From positions 1-64,000 of the forward strand of contig JADZAK010000177.1 of assembly GCA_020852595.1 (NCBI GenBank): 64,000 bases of DNA, written 5' to 3'. Below the pieces are notes generated by a model. That model made no database searches and was not told where the DNA came from. It worked only from the letters and a program-made list of their open reading frames with translations. The DNA comes from Rhodospirillaceae bacterium. GTDB lineage: Bacteria; Pseudomonadota; Alphaproteobacteria; Rhodospirillales; Rhodospirillaceae. Numbering within the stretch: the first letter of the stretch is position 1; each line of letters starts with the position of its first letter. Shown in pieces: positions 1 to 8,123 of the stretch. The translations under genes and the position numbers were made by a program.

Positions 1-1269
1 ACGAACGGCGACACGTTCCTGGGCGGTGAAGACTTCGACGCCCGCATCATCGAATACCTGGCCGACGAGTTCAAAAAGGAAGCCGGTATCGATCTGCGCA
101 AGGATAAATTGGCGCTTCAGCGTCTGAAGGAAGCCGCTGAAAAGGCCAAGATCGAGCTGTCGAGCTCCATGCAGACCGAAGTGAACCTGCCGTTCATCAC
201 GGCGGACGCTTCCGGTCCGAAGCACCTTAACATCAAGCTGACGCGCGCCAAGCTCGAAGCGCTCGTGGATGATCTCATCCAGCGCACCGTCGAGCCGTGC
301 AAAAAGGCCCTGAAGGACGCCGGTCTGAAGGCCAGCGAAATCCAGGAAGTCATCCTCGTCGGCGGTATGACCCGCATGCCGAAGGTGCAGGAAGTCGTGA
401 AGACCTTCTTCGGCCGCGAGCCGCACAAGGGCGTGAACCCCGATGAAGTCGTCGCCATCGGCGCCGCCATTCAAGCGGGCGTGCTCAAGGGCGAAGTGAA
501 GGACGTTCTGCTCCTCGACGTGACGCCGCTCTCGCTCGGCATCGAAACCCTGGGCGGTGTGTTCACGCGTCTCATCGAGCGCAACACCACCATCCCGACG
601 CGCAAGAGCCAGACCTTCTCGACCGCCGAGGACAACCAGACGGCCGTGACCATCCGTGTGTTCCAAGGCGAACGCGAAATGGCCGCGGACAACAAGCTCC
701 TGGGTCAGTTCGACCTCATGGGCATTCCGTCGGCGCCGCGCGGCGTGCCGCAGGTGGAAGTGACCTTCGACATCGACGCCAACGGCATCGTGAATGTCTC
801 GGCCAAGGACAAGGCGACCAACAAGGAACAGCAGATCCGCATCCAGGCCTCGGGCGGTCTGTCTGAAGCCGACATCCAGCAGATGGTGAAGGACGCCGAA
901 GCCCACGCCGAGGACGACAAAGCGCGTCGTGCATCCATCGAAGCGCGCAACCAGGCCGATGGCGCGATCCACTCGGTCGAGAAGAACCTGAAGGAGCACG
1001 GCGATAAGATCCCGGCCGGCGACAAGGCCGAGATCGAATCTAAGCTCCAGGCGGCGAAGGACGTGCTTGAGTCCGGCGACGCCGAGAAGATCAAGGCGGC
1101 GACCGATGCCCTCCTGCAGGCGTCCATGAAGATGGGCGAAGCCATGTACAAGCAGGATCCGGCGGCCGGCGGCGGCGCTCACGGTGGATCATCGGGCGGC
1201 GGCGAAGAAGCCAAGAGCGACGACGTGGTCGATGCCGACTTCGAGGAAGTCGACAAGGACAAGAAGTAA
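1..1269 (+). CDS. dnaK: Chaperone DnaK (Hsp70), 5' end outside window
   Basis: The frame is open from base 1 and encodes the last 422 residues of DnaK; about a third of a typical 640-residue protein is missing upstream. Visible parts are the end of the ATPase domain (TFLGGEDFD near the start, [13 protein letters not shown], the [13 protein letters not shown] segment), the interdomain linker [16 protein letters not shown], the beta-sandwich substrate-binding domain, the helical lid and an acidic tail ending EEVDKDKK. DnaK binds unfolded segments in an ATP cycle driven by DnaJ and GrpE in the cytoplasm. dnaJ follows after 178 bases of hairpin-rich spacer, the usual alphaproteobacterial arrangement. 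Confidence 0.98.
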   Translation, partial: TNGDTFLGGEDFDARIIEYLADEFKKEAGIDLRKDKLALQRLKEAAEKAKIELSSSMQTEVNLPFITADASGPKHLNIKLTRAKLEALVDDLIQRTVEPCKKALKDAGLKASEIQEVILVGGMTRMPKVQEVVKTFFGREPHKGVNPDEVVAIGAAIQAGVLKGEVKDVLLLDVTPLSLGIETLGGVFTRLIERNTTIPTRKSQTFSTAEDNQTAVTIRVFQGEREMAADNKLLGQFDLMGIPSAPRGVPQVEVTFDIDANGIVNVSAKDKATNKEQQIRIQASGGLSEADIQQMVKDAEAHAEDDKARRASIEARNQADGAIHSVEKNLKEHGDKIPAGDKAEIESKLQAAKDVLESGDAEKIKAATDALLQASMKMGEAMYKQDPAAGGGAHGGSSGGGEEAKSDDVVDADFEEVDKDKK

Positions 1270-1285
1270 ACTGATATAGCTATAT

Positions 1286-1337
1286 GAGCCGCGATCAGCA
1301 AAAAGTGGAAACCGGTTTTTGCGTCCGATCGCGGCTC
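1286..1337. repeat. Nested palindrome, AAAAAGTGG/ACCGGTTTTT family, copy 1
   Basis: An outer 11-bp perfect inverted repeat (GAGCCGCGATC at 1286-1296, GATCGCGGCTC at 1327-1337) encloses an inner one (GCAAAAA 1298-1304, TTTTTGC 1316-1322). The core is AAAAAGTGG..ACCGGTTTTT. The same core recurs at 24755-24779 and 57711-57734, so this is a small dispersed element. Between dnaK and dnaJ it would form a strong mRNA hairpin and could protect or attenuate the transcript. Confidence 0.8.
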
Positions 1338-1350
1338 GTATTTAGGAATC

Positions 1351-1411
1351 GGCTTTGATCCTGTAGGATCAAAGCCGGGCACGACACCCGGGGCCCTTCG
1401 GCTCCGGGTGT
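1351..1411 (+). other. Two mRNA hairpins between dnaK and dnaJ
   Basis: The first is a perfect 10-bp stem (GGCTTTGATC 1351-1360, GATCAAAGCC 1367-1376) with a 6-base loop. The second is an 8-bp stem (ACACCCGG 1384-1391, CCGGGTGT 1404-1411). Neither has a T-run, so they resemble processing or stability hairpins more than terminators. They may explain unequal dnaK and dnaJ expression from one transcript, which is inference. Confidence 0.6.
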
Positions 1412-1447
1412 TGCACAAAGGCGGGCGGGCAAGAGTTCAGTTACGCG

Positions 1448-2587
1448 ATGGCGACAGCAGCGAAGCAGTGTTTCTACGAGATCCTGGGTGTCGCGAAGAC
1501 GTCCTCGGCCGAAGATTTGAAGAAGGCCTACCGCAAGCTCGCCATGCAGTATCACCCGGATAAGAACCCGGGCGATAAAGACGCCGAACACAAGTTCAAG
1601 GTCCTCAGCGAAGCTTACGAGATTCTGCGCGACGAACAGAAGCGCGCGGCCTATGACCGCTACGGCCATGCGGCCTTCGAGCAAGGCAGCGGCGGCGGCG
1701 GGGGTGGTTTCGGCTTCGGCGGCGGCTTCGCGGACATCTTCGACGAGATGTTCGGCGACATGATGGGCCGGCGCGGCGGCGGCGGCCGGAACGCGGGCCG
1801 TGGTCAGGACACCCGCTACAATCTCGAAATTTCCCTCGAAGAAGCCTTCTTCGGCAAAAAGGCCGAACTTAAAGTTCCCTCTTCGATCGCTTGCGAGTCC
1901 TGCAAAGGCTCCGGCAGCAAGGGCGGCGCGGCGCCAAGCACATGTCCCACCTGCCGCGGCGCCGGCAAGATGCGCAGCCAGCAAGGTTTCTTCACGGTCG
2001 AACGCACCTGCCCCACCTGCCACGGCGGCGGCCAGGTCATCACCGACCCCTGCGGCAAGTGCAACGGCGCGGGCCGCGTGCGCAAGGAAAAGACCCTCGA
2101 AGTCACGATCCCGGCCGGTGTCGAGGAAGGCACCCGCATCCGTCTGGCCGGCGAAGGCGAAGCCGGTCTCAACGGGGCGCCTGCGGGCGATCTCTATATT
2201 TTCCTCGCCATCGCACCGCACCGCATCTTCCAGCGTGAAGGCGCGAACCTGTTCATGCGCATGCCGATCCCGATGCATGTCGCCGCCCTTGGCGGTGACG
2301 TGGAAGTGCCCGCCGTCGACGGCGGACGCGTGAAGGTCAGCGTGCCCAAAGGCTGCCAGAACGGCCACCGCTTCCGCATGAAGGGCAAGGGTATGACTGT
2401 GCTCCGCTCGACGGCGCGCGGCGACATGTTCCTCGAAGCGGCCGTCGAAGTGCCGGTGAACCTCACCGACAAACAGAAGAAGCTCCTCCAGGAATTCGCC
2501 AAGGAAAGCGACAGCCGGACCTACTCGCCGGAAAGCACGTCCTTCCTCGACCGGGTGAAGGAGTTCTTCACGGACGCGGCTGAGTAA
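1448..2587 (+). CDS. dnaJ: Chaperone DnaJ (Hsp40)
   Basis: A complete type I DnaJ of 379 residues. The J domain carries HPD at 36-38, which stimulates DnaK ATP hydrolysis. A Gly/Phe-rich linker spans about 75-112. It is followed by four CxxCxGxG zinc-binding repeats ([32 protein letters not shown]) and the C-terminal substrate-binding domain. It works with the upstream DnaK in the cytoplasm. The ATG follows the hairpin-rich dnaK-dnaJ spacer, and I see no strong Shine-Dalgarno sequence directly before it. Length and domain order are normal for the family. Confidence 0.98.
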   Translation: MATAAKQCFYEILGVAKTSSAEDLKKAYRKLAMQYHPDKNPGDKDAEHKFKVLSEAYEILRDEQKRAAYDRYGHAAFEQGSGGGGGGFGFGGGFADIFDEMFGDMMGRRGGGGRNAGRGQDTRYNLEISLEEAFFGKKAELKVPSSIACESCKGSGSKGGAAPSTCPTCRGAGKMRSQQGFFTVERTCPTCHGGGQVITDPCGKCNGAGRVRKEKTLEVTIPAGVEEGTRIRLAGEGEAGLNGAPAGDLYIFLAIAPHRIFQREGANLFMRMPIPMHVAALGGDVEVPAVDGGRVKVSVPKGCQNGHRFRMKGKGMTVLRSTARGDMFLEAAVEVPVNLTDKQKKLLQEFAKESDSRTYSPESTSFLDRVKEFFTDAAE

Positions 2588-2595
2588 GCGATACT

Positions 2596-2616
2596 CCGCC
2601 GCACATTTTGCGGCGG
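2596..2616 (+). other. Hairpin between dnaJ and dapB
   Basis: Seven-bp GC stem (CCGCCGC 2596-2602, GCGGCGG 2610-2616) in the 40-base dnaJ-dapB gap. There is no T-run after it, so it is a weak terminator at best and read-through into dapB is likely. Confidence 0.4.
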
Positions 2617-2627
2617 GACTAACTCAC

Positions 2628-3425
2628 ATGAAAATCGGAATCGTCGGCTGCGCAGGCCGCATGGGTCGTATGCTCATCGCGGAGGTTTTGCGCACCAAGG
2701 GCGCGAAGCTCGGCGGCGGCACGGAACCGGCGAAGTCGCCGGCCCTCGGCACGGATCTCGGCATCCTCGCCGGCCAAAAGGCCGTGGGCGTGAAGGTCAC
2801 GAGCGACGCCAAGGCGTTGTTCGCCGCGTGTGATGTTGTGATCGATTTCACGACGCCGGCGGCGACCGCGAAGCATATCGAACTTGCCCGCACGCACGGC
2901 ACGGCGCTGGTCATCGGCACCACGGGGCTGCCGGCGCCGGTGAAGCGCGCCATCACCACAGCCGCAAAGAAGACCGTCCTGATCCAGGCGCCGAACATGA
3001 GCACGGGCGTGAACGTCCTGCTTTCGCTCACCGAGCGGCTCGCACGGGTGCTGAAAGACGACTACGACATTGAAATCGTGGAAATGCATCACCGTCACAA
3101 GGTCGATGCGCCGTCCGGCACCGCGCTGGGCTTGGGCGAAGCGGCGGCGAAAGGCCGCGGCGTGGCGCTCGAGAAGGCCGGACGCCGTACGCGCGACGGT
3201 CAGGTGGGCGCGCGTCCCAAGGGTGAGATCGGCTTCGCCACCTTGCGCGGCGGTGACGTCGTTGGCGATCACACCGTGATCTTCGCCGCGGACGGCGAGC
3301 GCATCGAGATCACGCACAAGGCGTCTTCGCGCGAAGTCTTCGCGCGCGGCGCCGTACGCGCCGCCATGTGGGCCAAGGGCCGCAAGGCGGGCCTCTATTC
3401 CATGAAAGACGTGCTCGGTTTATGA
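2628..3425 (+). CDS. dapB: 4-hydroxy-tetrahydrodipicolinate reductase
   Basis: 265 residues, normal for DapB. It catalyses the NAD(P)H-dependent reduction in the diaminopimelate/lysine pathway, feeding peptidoglycan and lysine. The N-terminal Rossmann motif is GIVGCAGRMG (residues 4-13). The catalytic and substrate-binding block HHRHKVDAPSGTAL begins at 154, with K158 matching the conserved lysine. The stop overlaps the nth start in ATGA, so the two are probably translationally coupled. The neighbourhood dnaJ-dapB-nth is common in Alphaproteobacteria. Confidence 0.97.
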   Translation: MKIGIVGCAGRMGRMLIAEVLRTKGAKLGGGTEPAKSPALGTDLGILAGQKAVGVKVTSDAKALFAACDVVIDFTTPAATAKHIELARTHGTALVIGTTGLPAPVKRAITTAAKKTVLIQAPNMSTGVNVLLSLTERLARVLKDDYDIEIVEMHHRHKVDAPSGTALGLGEAAAKGRGVALEKAGRRTRDGQVGARPKGEIGFATLRGGDVVGDHTVIFAADGERIEITHKASSREVFARGAVRAAMWAKGRKAGLYSMKDVLGL

Positions 3426-4162
3426 AGCCGAACGACATCGTCACGTTCTACACACGGCTCCGGGACCAGAACCCGGAGCCCGCGACGGAACTCGTCTACC
3501 TAAATCCCTACACGCTGCTCGTTGCCGTCGTCCTGTCGGCGCAAGCCACCGACGTCGGCGTGAACCGCGCCACAGGCCCGCTCTTCAAGGTGGTCGACAC
3601 GCCGCAGAAGATGCTCGACCTCGGCGAGGAGAAGCTGCGCGACTACATCAAGACCATTGGCCTCTTCAACACCAAGGCCAAGAACGTGATGGCGCTGTCG
3701 AAGATCCTCGCCGAACAATACGGCAGCGAAGTGCCGGCGAACCGCGATTTGCTCGAGCAGCTTCCCGGTGTCGGCCGCAAGACCGCCAATGTCGTGATGA
3801 ACGTGGTGTTCGATCAGCCCACGATTGCCGTGGACACGCACATCTTCCGCGTCTCGAACCGCACCGGCCTAGCGCCCGGCAAGACACCGCTGCATGTGGA
3901 AGAAAAACTCGAGAAGGTGACGCCGGATGAATTCAAGCGTCACGCTCATCACTGGCTCATCTTGCACGGCCGCTACATCTGCGTCGCGCGCACACCCCAA
4001 TGCTGGCGCTGCCCCGTGGCGGACCTGTGCGCGTTCAAGCCAAAGACGCCGCCGCCTGGTTCGCCCCAAGCGGTCATGCAGAAAAAGAAAAATGTGAAAA
4101 CCGTTGCGAAGATCGCGGCGAAGGCTGCGAAGAAGGCCGCGCGGAAAACGCAACGGGATTAA
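3422..4162 (+). CDS. nth: Endonuclease III
   Basis: 246 residues from the ATG that overlaps the dapB stop (ATGA). An upstream in-frame start would lie inside dapB and is disfavoured. Endonuclease III is a bifunctional DNA glycosylase/AP lyase for oxidised pyrimidines. The helix-hairpin-helix LPGVGRKTANVV carries the catalytic K120, and D138 sits in VDTHIFRVSNR. A 4Fe-4S site C187-X6-C194-X2-C197-X5-C203 is intact. The C-terminus has an unusual Lys/Ala-rich tail (KKKKNVKTVAKIAAKAAKKA) that may add DNA affinity. It ends convergent with the bactofilin gene, both stop codons lying in one TTAA. Confidence 0.97.
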   Translation: MKPNDIVTFYTRLRDQNPEPATELVYLNPYTLLVAVVLSAQATDVGVNRATGPLFKVVDTPQKMLDLGEEKLRDYIKTIGLFNTKAKNVMALSKILAEQYGSEVPANRDLLEQLPGVGRKTANVVMNVVFDQPTIAVDTHIFRVSNRTGLAPGKTPLHVEEKLEKVTPDEFKRHAHHWLILHGRYICVARTPQCWRCPVADLCAFKPKTPPPGSPQAVMQKKKNVKTVAKIAAKAAKKAARKTQRD

Positions 4163-4581
4163 AGCGTTTCGATTGCGCCCTGCAGACGGCCGCCATTCGC
4201 CACGGCAATCGTCTTGTAGCTCACCTTGCCGGTGACCACGCCGCTGGTGGCGATTTCCAAATGGCCGTTCACCTTGAGATCGCCGTCGTAGGTGCCGGCG
4301 ATGGTGGCGCTGTCGACTTCGCTCGAGCCCTTGAACGTGCCGTTGACGGTCACCTCCAGGATTTTCACGCCGGAGACTTTCGCATCCACATGACCGTCGA
4401 CCACCAGGCGTTCGCAGCCCGACACCTCACCGTGGATACGCACTTGCTTGCCGACTGTGAGGCGCTTGCCTTCCATGTCGTCGCCTCCGCGCGCCGCGCC
4501 GGGGCCCGGGATGTCAGCGACACGGCGCGGAATCTGCGGATTGAACGCGGCCATGCGGTCCGAGGTGAATCTATCCGACAT
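4159..4581 (-). CDS. Bactofilin family protein
   Basis: 140 residues from the ATG at 4581, chosen because AAGGAG (4588-4593) lies six bases upstream; the frame stays open a further 87 codons to 4842. The protein has a short disordered N-terminus with a Pro/Gly-rich stretch and one bactofilin domain (about 40-135) of beta-helix turns, for example LTVGKQVRIHGEVSGCERLVV and DGHVDAKVSGVKILEV. Bactofilins polymerise without nucleotide into membrane-associated filaments that position cell-wall enzymes or stalk and polar proteins. No peptidase M23 partner is adjacent. The stop codon shares TTAA with nth. Confidence 0.88.
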   Translation of the reverse strand: MSDRFTSDRMAAFNPQIPRRVADIPGPGAARGGDDMEGKRLTVGKQVRIHGEVSGCERLVVDGHVDAKVSGVKILEVTVNGTFKGSSEVDSATIAGTYDGDLKVNGHLEIATSGVVTGKVSYKTIAVANGGRLQGAIETL

Positions 4582-4925
4582 CGAAGTCTCCTTAGAGAGC
4601 GAGGTGGTGAGCGTACTGGTTCGGAATAGGCCGCGCTTCAAGGGCCGCGCGGTGAAAGCCTTCGCGGGCGGGCGGATCCCGCGCGTCATTTTCGACAGAT
4701 CGAGCCGCGGGCTAGTCTCGCCCGTTTGCTCGCCACTGTCCTGTTTGTCCTGTTCCAGCACCGGTGTCTTGTCCTGTCTTTGGTCAAGGAAAGCAGCCGA
4801 GTTTAGCCTCGGACGGTTAAAAACCCCTGAAAAATCTACCATGGTGGGCTTTAAGGGGCGAAGCTTCTGTGGTCTAAAGCCTTGGTTCCACTTGATTTCA
4901 GCATCTCAATTACAGGACCTGCGCA
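4582..4925. other. Spacer between bactofilin and PfkB genes; TGTCCTGT repeats
   Basis: About 340 bases with no gene I would call. The minus frame is open through much of it, but the good ribosome site at 4588-4593 places the bactofilin start downstream. Three direct copies of TGTCCTGT occur at 4737-4744, 4746-4753 and 4770-4777. They could be regulator half-sites for the bactofilin gene or a low-complexity tract. The right part should hold the PfkB promoter. Confidence 0.45.
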
Positions 4926-5912
4926 ATGCCTGAGGCACGTTACGACGTCATCGGTATCGGTTCGGCCATCGTCGACATTCTGTCCCGCACCGAGGACGAC
5001 TTCATCAATGCTCACGGCATGGTGAAGGGCACCATGGCCCTGTGCGACGCGGCCCGGTCCAAATTCATCTATGACCGCATCGGCAAGGCGGTGGAGATCT
5101 CCGGCGGCTCGGCGGCCAACTCCATGGCCGGCATCGCCTCCATGGGCGGCAAACCCTGTTTTATCGGCAAGGTCGGCAAGGACAAACTGGGTGAGATCTT
5201 CATCCACGACATCGAAGTCCTCGGCGTCGATTTCGCCGGCTCGGCCGGCACCCTGCCCACCGCGACCTGCGTGATCCTGGTTACCCCTGACGGCCAGCGC
5301 ACCATGAACACCTTCCTCGGCGCCTGCACCGAAGTCGGCCCGGACGACATCGACGAAAAGAAGATCGCCGACTCCCATGTGCTCTACATCGAGGGCTATC
5401 AGTGGGATACGCCGCAGGCCAAGGCCGCGATCCGCAAGGCCACCAAAGCCGCCAAAAGCGCGGGCCGCCAGGTCGCGCTGTCGCTCTCGGATCCTTTTGT
5501 CGTCGACCGCCATCGCGGCGATCTCCTCGGTCTCATCAAGGACGAAGTCGATATTTTGTTCGGCAATGAAGACGAGATCTTCCGCCTTTACGAAGCGGGC
5601 GACGTCGCGACGGCGGTGGAACGCCTCCGCGGGGCCAACGTGCTCGCGGTCATGACCCGCGGCGCCAAGGGCGCGTTGGTGTTCGACGGTCAGACGACGG
5701 CCGCCGTGGATGCCGCGCCGGTCGAGAAGCTGATCGACACCACCGGCGCCGGTGATCTTTTCGCGGCCGGCTTCCTCTACGGCTATACCCACGGACGCTC
5801 GCTCACGTCCTGTGCCCGAATCGGCGCCATCGCTGCCGCCGAGGTCATCTCCCACATGGGCGCCCGCCCCGAAACCCCCCTCCGCGACCTCATCGTCAAA
5901 CACGCCCTTTAG
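4926..5912 (+). CDS. PfkB-family carbohydrate/adenosine kinase
   Basis: 328 residues, PfkB (ribokinase-like) fold. The N-terminal sugar-binding signature is GGSAANSMAGIASMGG, and the C-terminal signature DTTGAGDLFAAGFLYG (about 272-287) contains the catalytic Asp. Overall similarity, especially VIGIGSAIVDILS and the early GTMALCD, fits the alphaproteobacterial group annotated as adenosine kinase. The true substrate could be another nucleoside or sugar. It appears monocistronic, with a palindromic repeat and a likely terminator downstream. Confidence 0.88.
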   Translation: MPEARYDVIGIGSAIVDILSRTEDDFINAHGMVKGTMALCDAARSKFIYDRIGKAVEISGGSAANSMAGIASMGGKPCFIGKVGKDKLGEIFIHDIEVLGVDFAGSAGTLPTATCVILVTPDGQRTMNTFLGACTEVGPDDIDEKKIADSHVLYIEGYQWDTPQAKAAIRKATKAAKSAGRQVALSLSDPFVVDRHRGDLLGLIKDEVDILFGNEDEIFRLYEAGDVATAVERLRGANVLAVMTRGAKGALVFDGQTTAAVDAAPVEKLIDTTGAGDLFAAGFLYGYTHGRSLTSCARIGAIAAAEVISHMGARPETPLRDLIVKHAL

Positions 5913-5916
5913 GGGT

Positions 5917-5961
5917 AATTGGGGTCAGACTCCATTTTTCGCCTCTACTCTGACCCCAATT
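5917..5961. repeat. GGGGTCAGA/TCTGACCCC palindrome, copy 1
   Basis: Perfect 13-bp inverted repeat AATTGGGGTCAGA (5917-5929) and TCTGACCCCAATT (5949-5961) around a 19-base loop beginning CTCCATTTTT. It starts five bases after the PfkB stop. A second copy lies at 33588-33630. The GGGGTCAGA motif is familiar from REP-like palindromes near REP-associated tyrosine transposases (prior knowledge); none is encoded here. Confidence 0.8.
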
Positions 5962-6071
5962 TTCTCATGTCCCGTGCCGCTTGCGAGGATTTAACCCTAT
6001 CGACGGGCTTTTGCTGCGCTGCACCGTTGATCAAACAGGGCCGTAAGTATATATAGCGGCCAACTTTAGCG

Positions 6072-6106
6072 AGCCGGGGCCCCCAGAAGAGGCGCCCGGC
6101 TTCTTT
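6072..6106 (+). terminator. Possible Rho-independent terminator before typA
   Basis: Stem AGCCGGG (6072-6078) with CCCGGCT (6095-6101), extended by GCC/GGC across a one-base bulge, then TTCTTT. It most likely ends the PfkB transcript. The rest of the 5962-6184 gap shows no gene. Confidence 0.5.
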
Positions 6107-6184
6107 AATACCCCTTGGACCTTATCGGAGCCCCGCCGCGGCAATGCCTCGCGCGGCTCCCTTGTGTGTAGTGGATGTGCCCCT

Positions 6185-8011
6185 ATGGAATTGCGCAACA
6201 TCGCCATCATCGCTCACGTCGACCATGGCAAGACCACGCTTGTCGACGCCTTCCTGAAGCAGTCGGGCGCCGTGCGCGCCAACGCGCGCATGGACGAGTG
6301 CGCGATGGACTCGAACGATCAGGAGCGTGAGCGCGGCATCACCATTCTCGCCAAGTGTACGGCGGTCGAATGGAACGGCATCAAGATCAACATCGTCGAC
6401 ACGCCGGGCCACGCCGACTTCGGCGGCGAAGTCGAACGCATCCTCTCGATGGTCGACGGCGTGTGCTTGCTGGTCGACTCCTCGGAAGGCCCGCTGCCGC
6501 AGACCAAGTTCGTGCTCTCGAAGGCGCTTGGGCTGGGCCTGCGACCGATCGTCATCGTCAACAAGATCGACCGGCACGACGCCCGTCCGGACGAAGTACA
6601 CACCGAGATCTTCGATCTCTTCGCCAACTTAGGGGCCACGGATCAGCAGCTCGATTTCCCGACGCTGTTCGCCGTCGGCCGCGAAGGCTGGGCCGTGCGC
6701 GATCTCGAGAAGGACGAGCGCAAGGACCTCACCCCGCTGTTCGAGACCATCGTCAGCCATGTGCCGGCGCCGAACCGCGACAAGACCAAGCCGTTCTCGA
6801 TGCTCGCGACGACCCTGGAATTCGACAACTTCCTGGGCCGCATCCTCACGGGCCGCATCGAAACCGGCATCGCGAAAGTGAACATGCCGCTCAAAGTGCT
6901 CTCGCGTGACGGCAAGGTGCTCGAAACCGGCCGCGCCACGAAGCTCCTGTCGTTCCGCGGTCTCGAGCGCATCCCCGTCGACACCGCCGAAGCGGGCGAC
7001 ATCATCGCGCTCGCCGGCATGGAAAACGCCAACGTCGCCGACACCTTCTGCGCGCCGGAGGTCGAGCAGCCCTTGAAGGCCCGCCCGATCGATCCGCCGA
7101 CCCTCGCCATGACTTTCGGCGTCAACGACTCGCCGTTCGCCGGCCAGGAAGGCGACAAGCTCACGACGCGCGTGATCGGCGCGCGCCTCGCGCGTGAAGC
7201 GGAAGGCAACGTCGCCATTCGTGTTACCGAATCCGAAGACCGCGACGCTTTCGAGGTCGCCGGCCGCGGCGAACTCCAGCTCGGCGTGCTCATCGAAAAC
7301 CTGCGCCGTGAAGGCTTCGAACTTTCGATCTCGCGTCCGCGCGTCCTTTTCCAAACCGACGAAAACGGCGCCAAGCTCGAGCCGATGGAAGAAGTGGTCA
7401 TCGACGTGGATGAGCAGTTCTCCGGCGTCGTCGTCGAAAAGATGTCGATCCGCAAGGGCGAATTGCAGGAAATGAAGCCGGCCGGCGGCGGTAAGACGCG
7501 TATGGTGTTTATCGCTCCGTCGCGCGGCCTCATCGGCTATCACGGCGAATTCCTCACCGACACGCGTGGCACCGGCGTCATGAACCGCCTGTTCCATTCG
7601 TATGGTCCCTATAAGGGTTCGATCGCGGCCCGCCGTCAGGGCGTGCTGATCTCGACCGACACGGGCGAAGCCAACACCTACGGCCTCTTCAACCTCATCG
7701 ACCGCGGTCCGCAGTTCGTCTCGCCGGGCACGAAGGTCTACATGGGCATGATCGTCGGCGAACACACCCGCGACAACGATCTGGAAGTGAACCCGCTGAA
7801 GGCCAAGCAGCTCACCAACTTCCGCACCGTGATGAAGGACGACAAGCAGGACCTGCCGCCGCCCCGCATCATGACCCTCGAACAGGCGCTGGCGTACATC
7901 CAGGACGATGAATTGGTTGAGGTGACCCCGACCAGCATCCGCCTGCGTAAGCGCTACCTCGACGTCAACGACCGCAAGCGCTACGCCAAGCAGCTGGCGG
8001 CCGCCGGTTGA
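6185..8011 (+). CDS. typA: Ribosome-binding GTPase TypA/BipA
   Basis: 608 residues from the ATG that gives the canonical MELRNIAIIAHVDHG start; a start seven codons earlier is possible but not family-like. Translation-factor GTPase motifs are HVDHGKTT (G1, 11-18), DTPGH (G3, 72-76) and NKID (G4, 126-129). EF-G-like domains and the TypA-specific C-terminal domain follow. The protein binds 70S ribosomes or 50S precursors and supports ribosome assembly and stress or low-temperature growth. It is probably a single-gene transcript, as a strong terminator follows. Confidence 0.97.
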   Translation: MELRNIAIIAHVDHGKTTLVDAFLKQSGAVRANARMDECAMDSNDQERERGITILAKCTAVEWNGIKINIVDTPGHADFGGEVERILSMVDGVCLLVDSSEGPLPQTKFVLSKALGLGLRPIVIVNKIDRHDARPDEVHTEIFDLFANLGATDQQLDFPTLFAVGREGWAVRDLEKDERKDLTPLFETIVSHVPAPNRDKTKPFSMLATTLEFDNFLGRILTGRIETGIAKVNMPLKVLSRDGKVLETGRATKLLSFRGLERIPVDTAEAGDIIALAGMENANVADTFCAPEVEQPLKARPIDPPTLAMTFGVNDSPFAGQEGDKLTTRVIGARLAREAEGNVAIRVTESEDRDAFEVAGRGELQLGVLIENLRREGFELSISRPRVLFQTDENGAKLEPMEEVVIDVDEQFSGVVVEKMSIRKGELQEMKPAGGGKTRMVFIAPSRGLIGYHGEFLTDTRGTGVMNRLFHSYGPYKGSIAARRQGVLISTDTGEANTYGLFNLIDRGPQFVSPGTKVYMGMIVGEHTRDNDLEVNPLKAKQLTNFRTVMKDDKQDLPPPRIMTLEQALAYIQDDELVEVTPTSIRLRKRYLDVNDRKRYAKQLAAAG

Positions 8012-8033
8012 TCCAAGTCGGTTGATCCAAGTC
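8006..8033 (+). repeat. Two-copy 14-bp tandem repeat over the typA stop
   Basis: GGTTGATCCAAGTC occurs at 8006-8019 and again at 8020-8033, followed by a degenerate GGCTGATC. The first copy contains the typA TGA. A local slippage duplication is the simplest reading. Confidence 0.8.
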
Positions 8034-8060
8034 GGCTGATCTCGCCGCGAAGGCGACTTC

Positions 8061-8096
8061 AAAGGGCCCGGTCCACTGGACTGGGCCCTTTCTGTT
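8061..8096 (+). terminator. Rho-independent terminator of typA
   Basis: A 14-bp stem starting AAAGGGCCCGGTCC (8061-8074) pairs with GGACTGGGCCCTTT (8078-8091), with one G:T pair and a 3-base loop, then CTGTTTGTG. It separates typA from the permease gene. Confidence 0.88.
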
Positions 8097-8123
8097 TGTG
8101 CGTCCTTCTGCGAGAATCCGCCC

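Noticed and set aside
4582..4842. An 87-residue N-terminal extension of the bactofilin
   Set aside because: A consensus ribosome site six bases before the ATG at 4581 and the usual short bactofilin N-terminus favour the shorter form.
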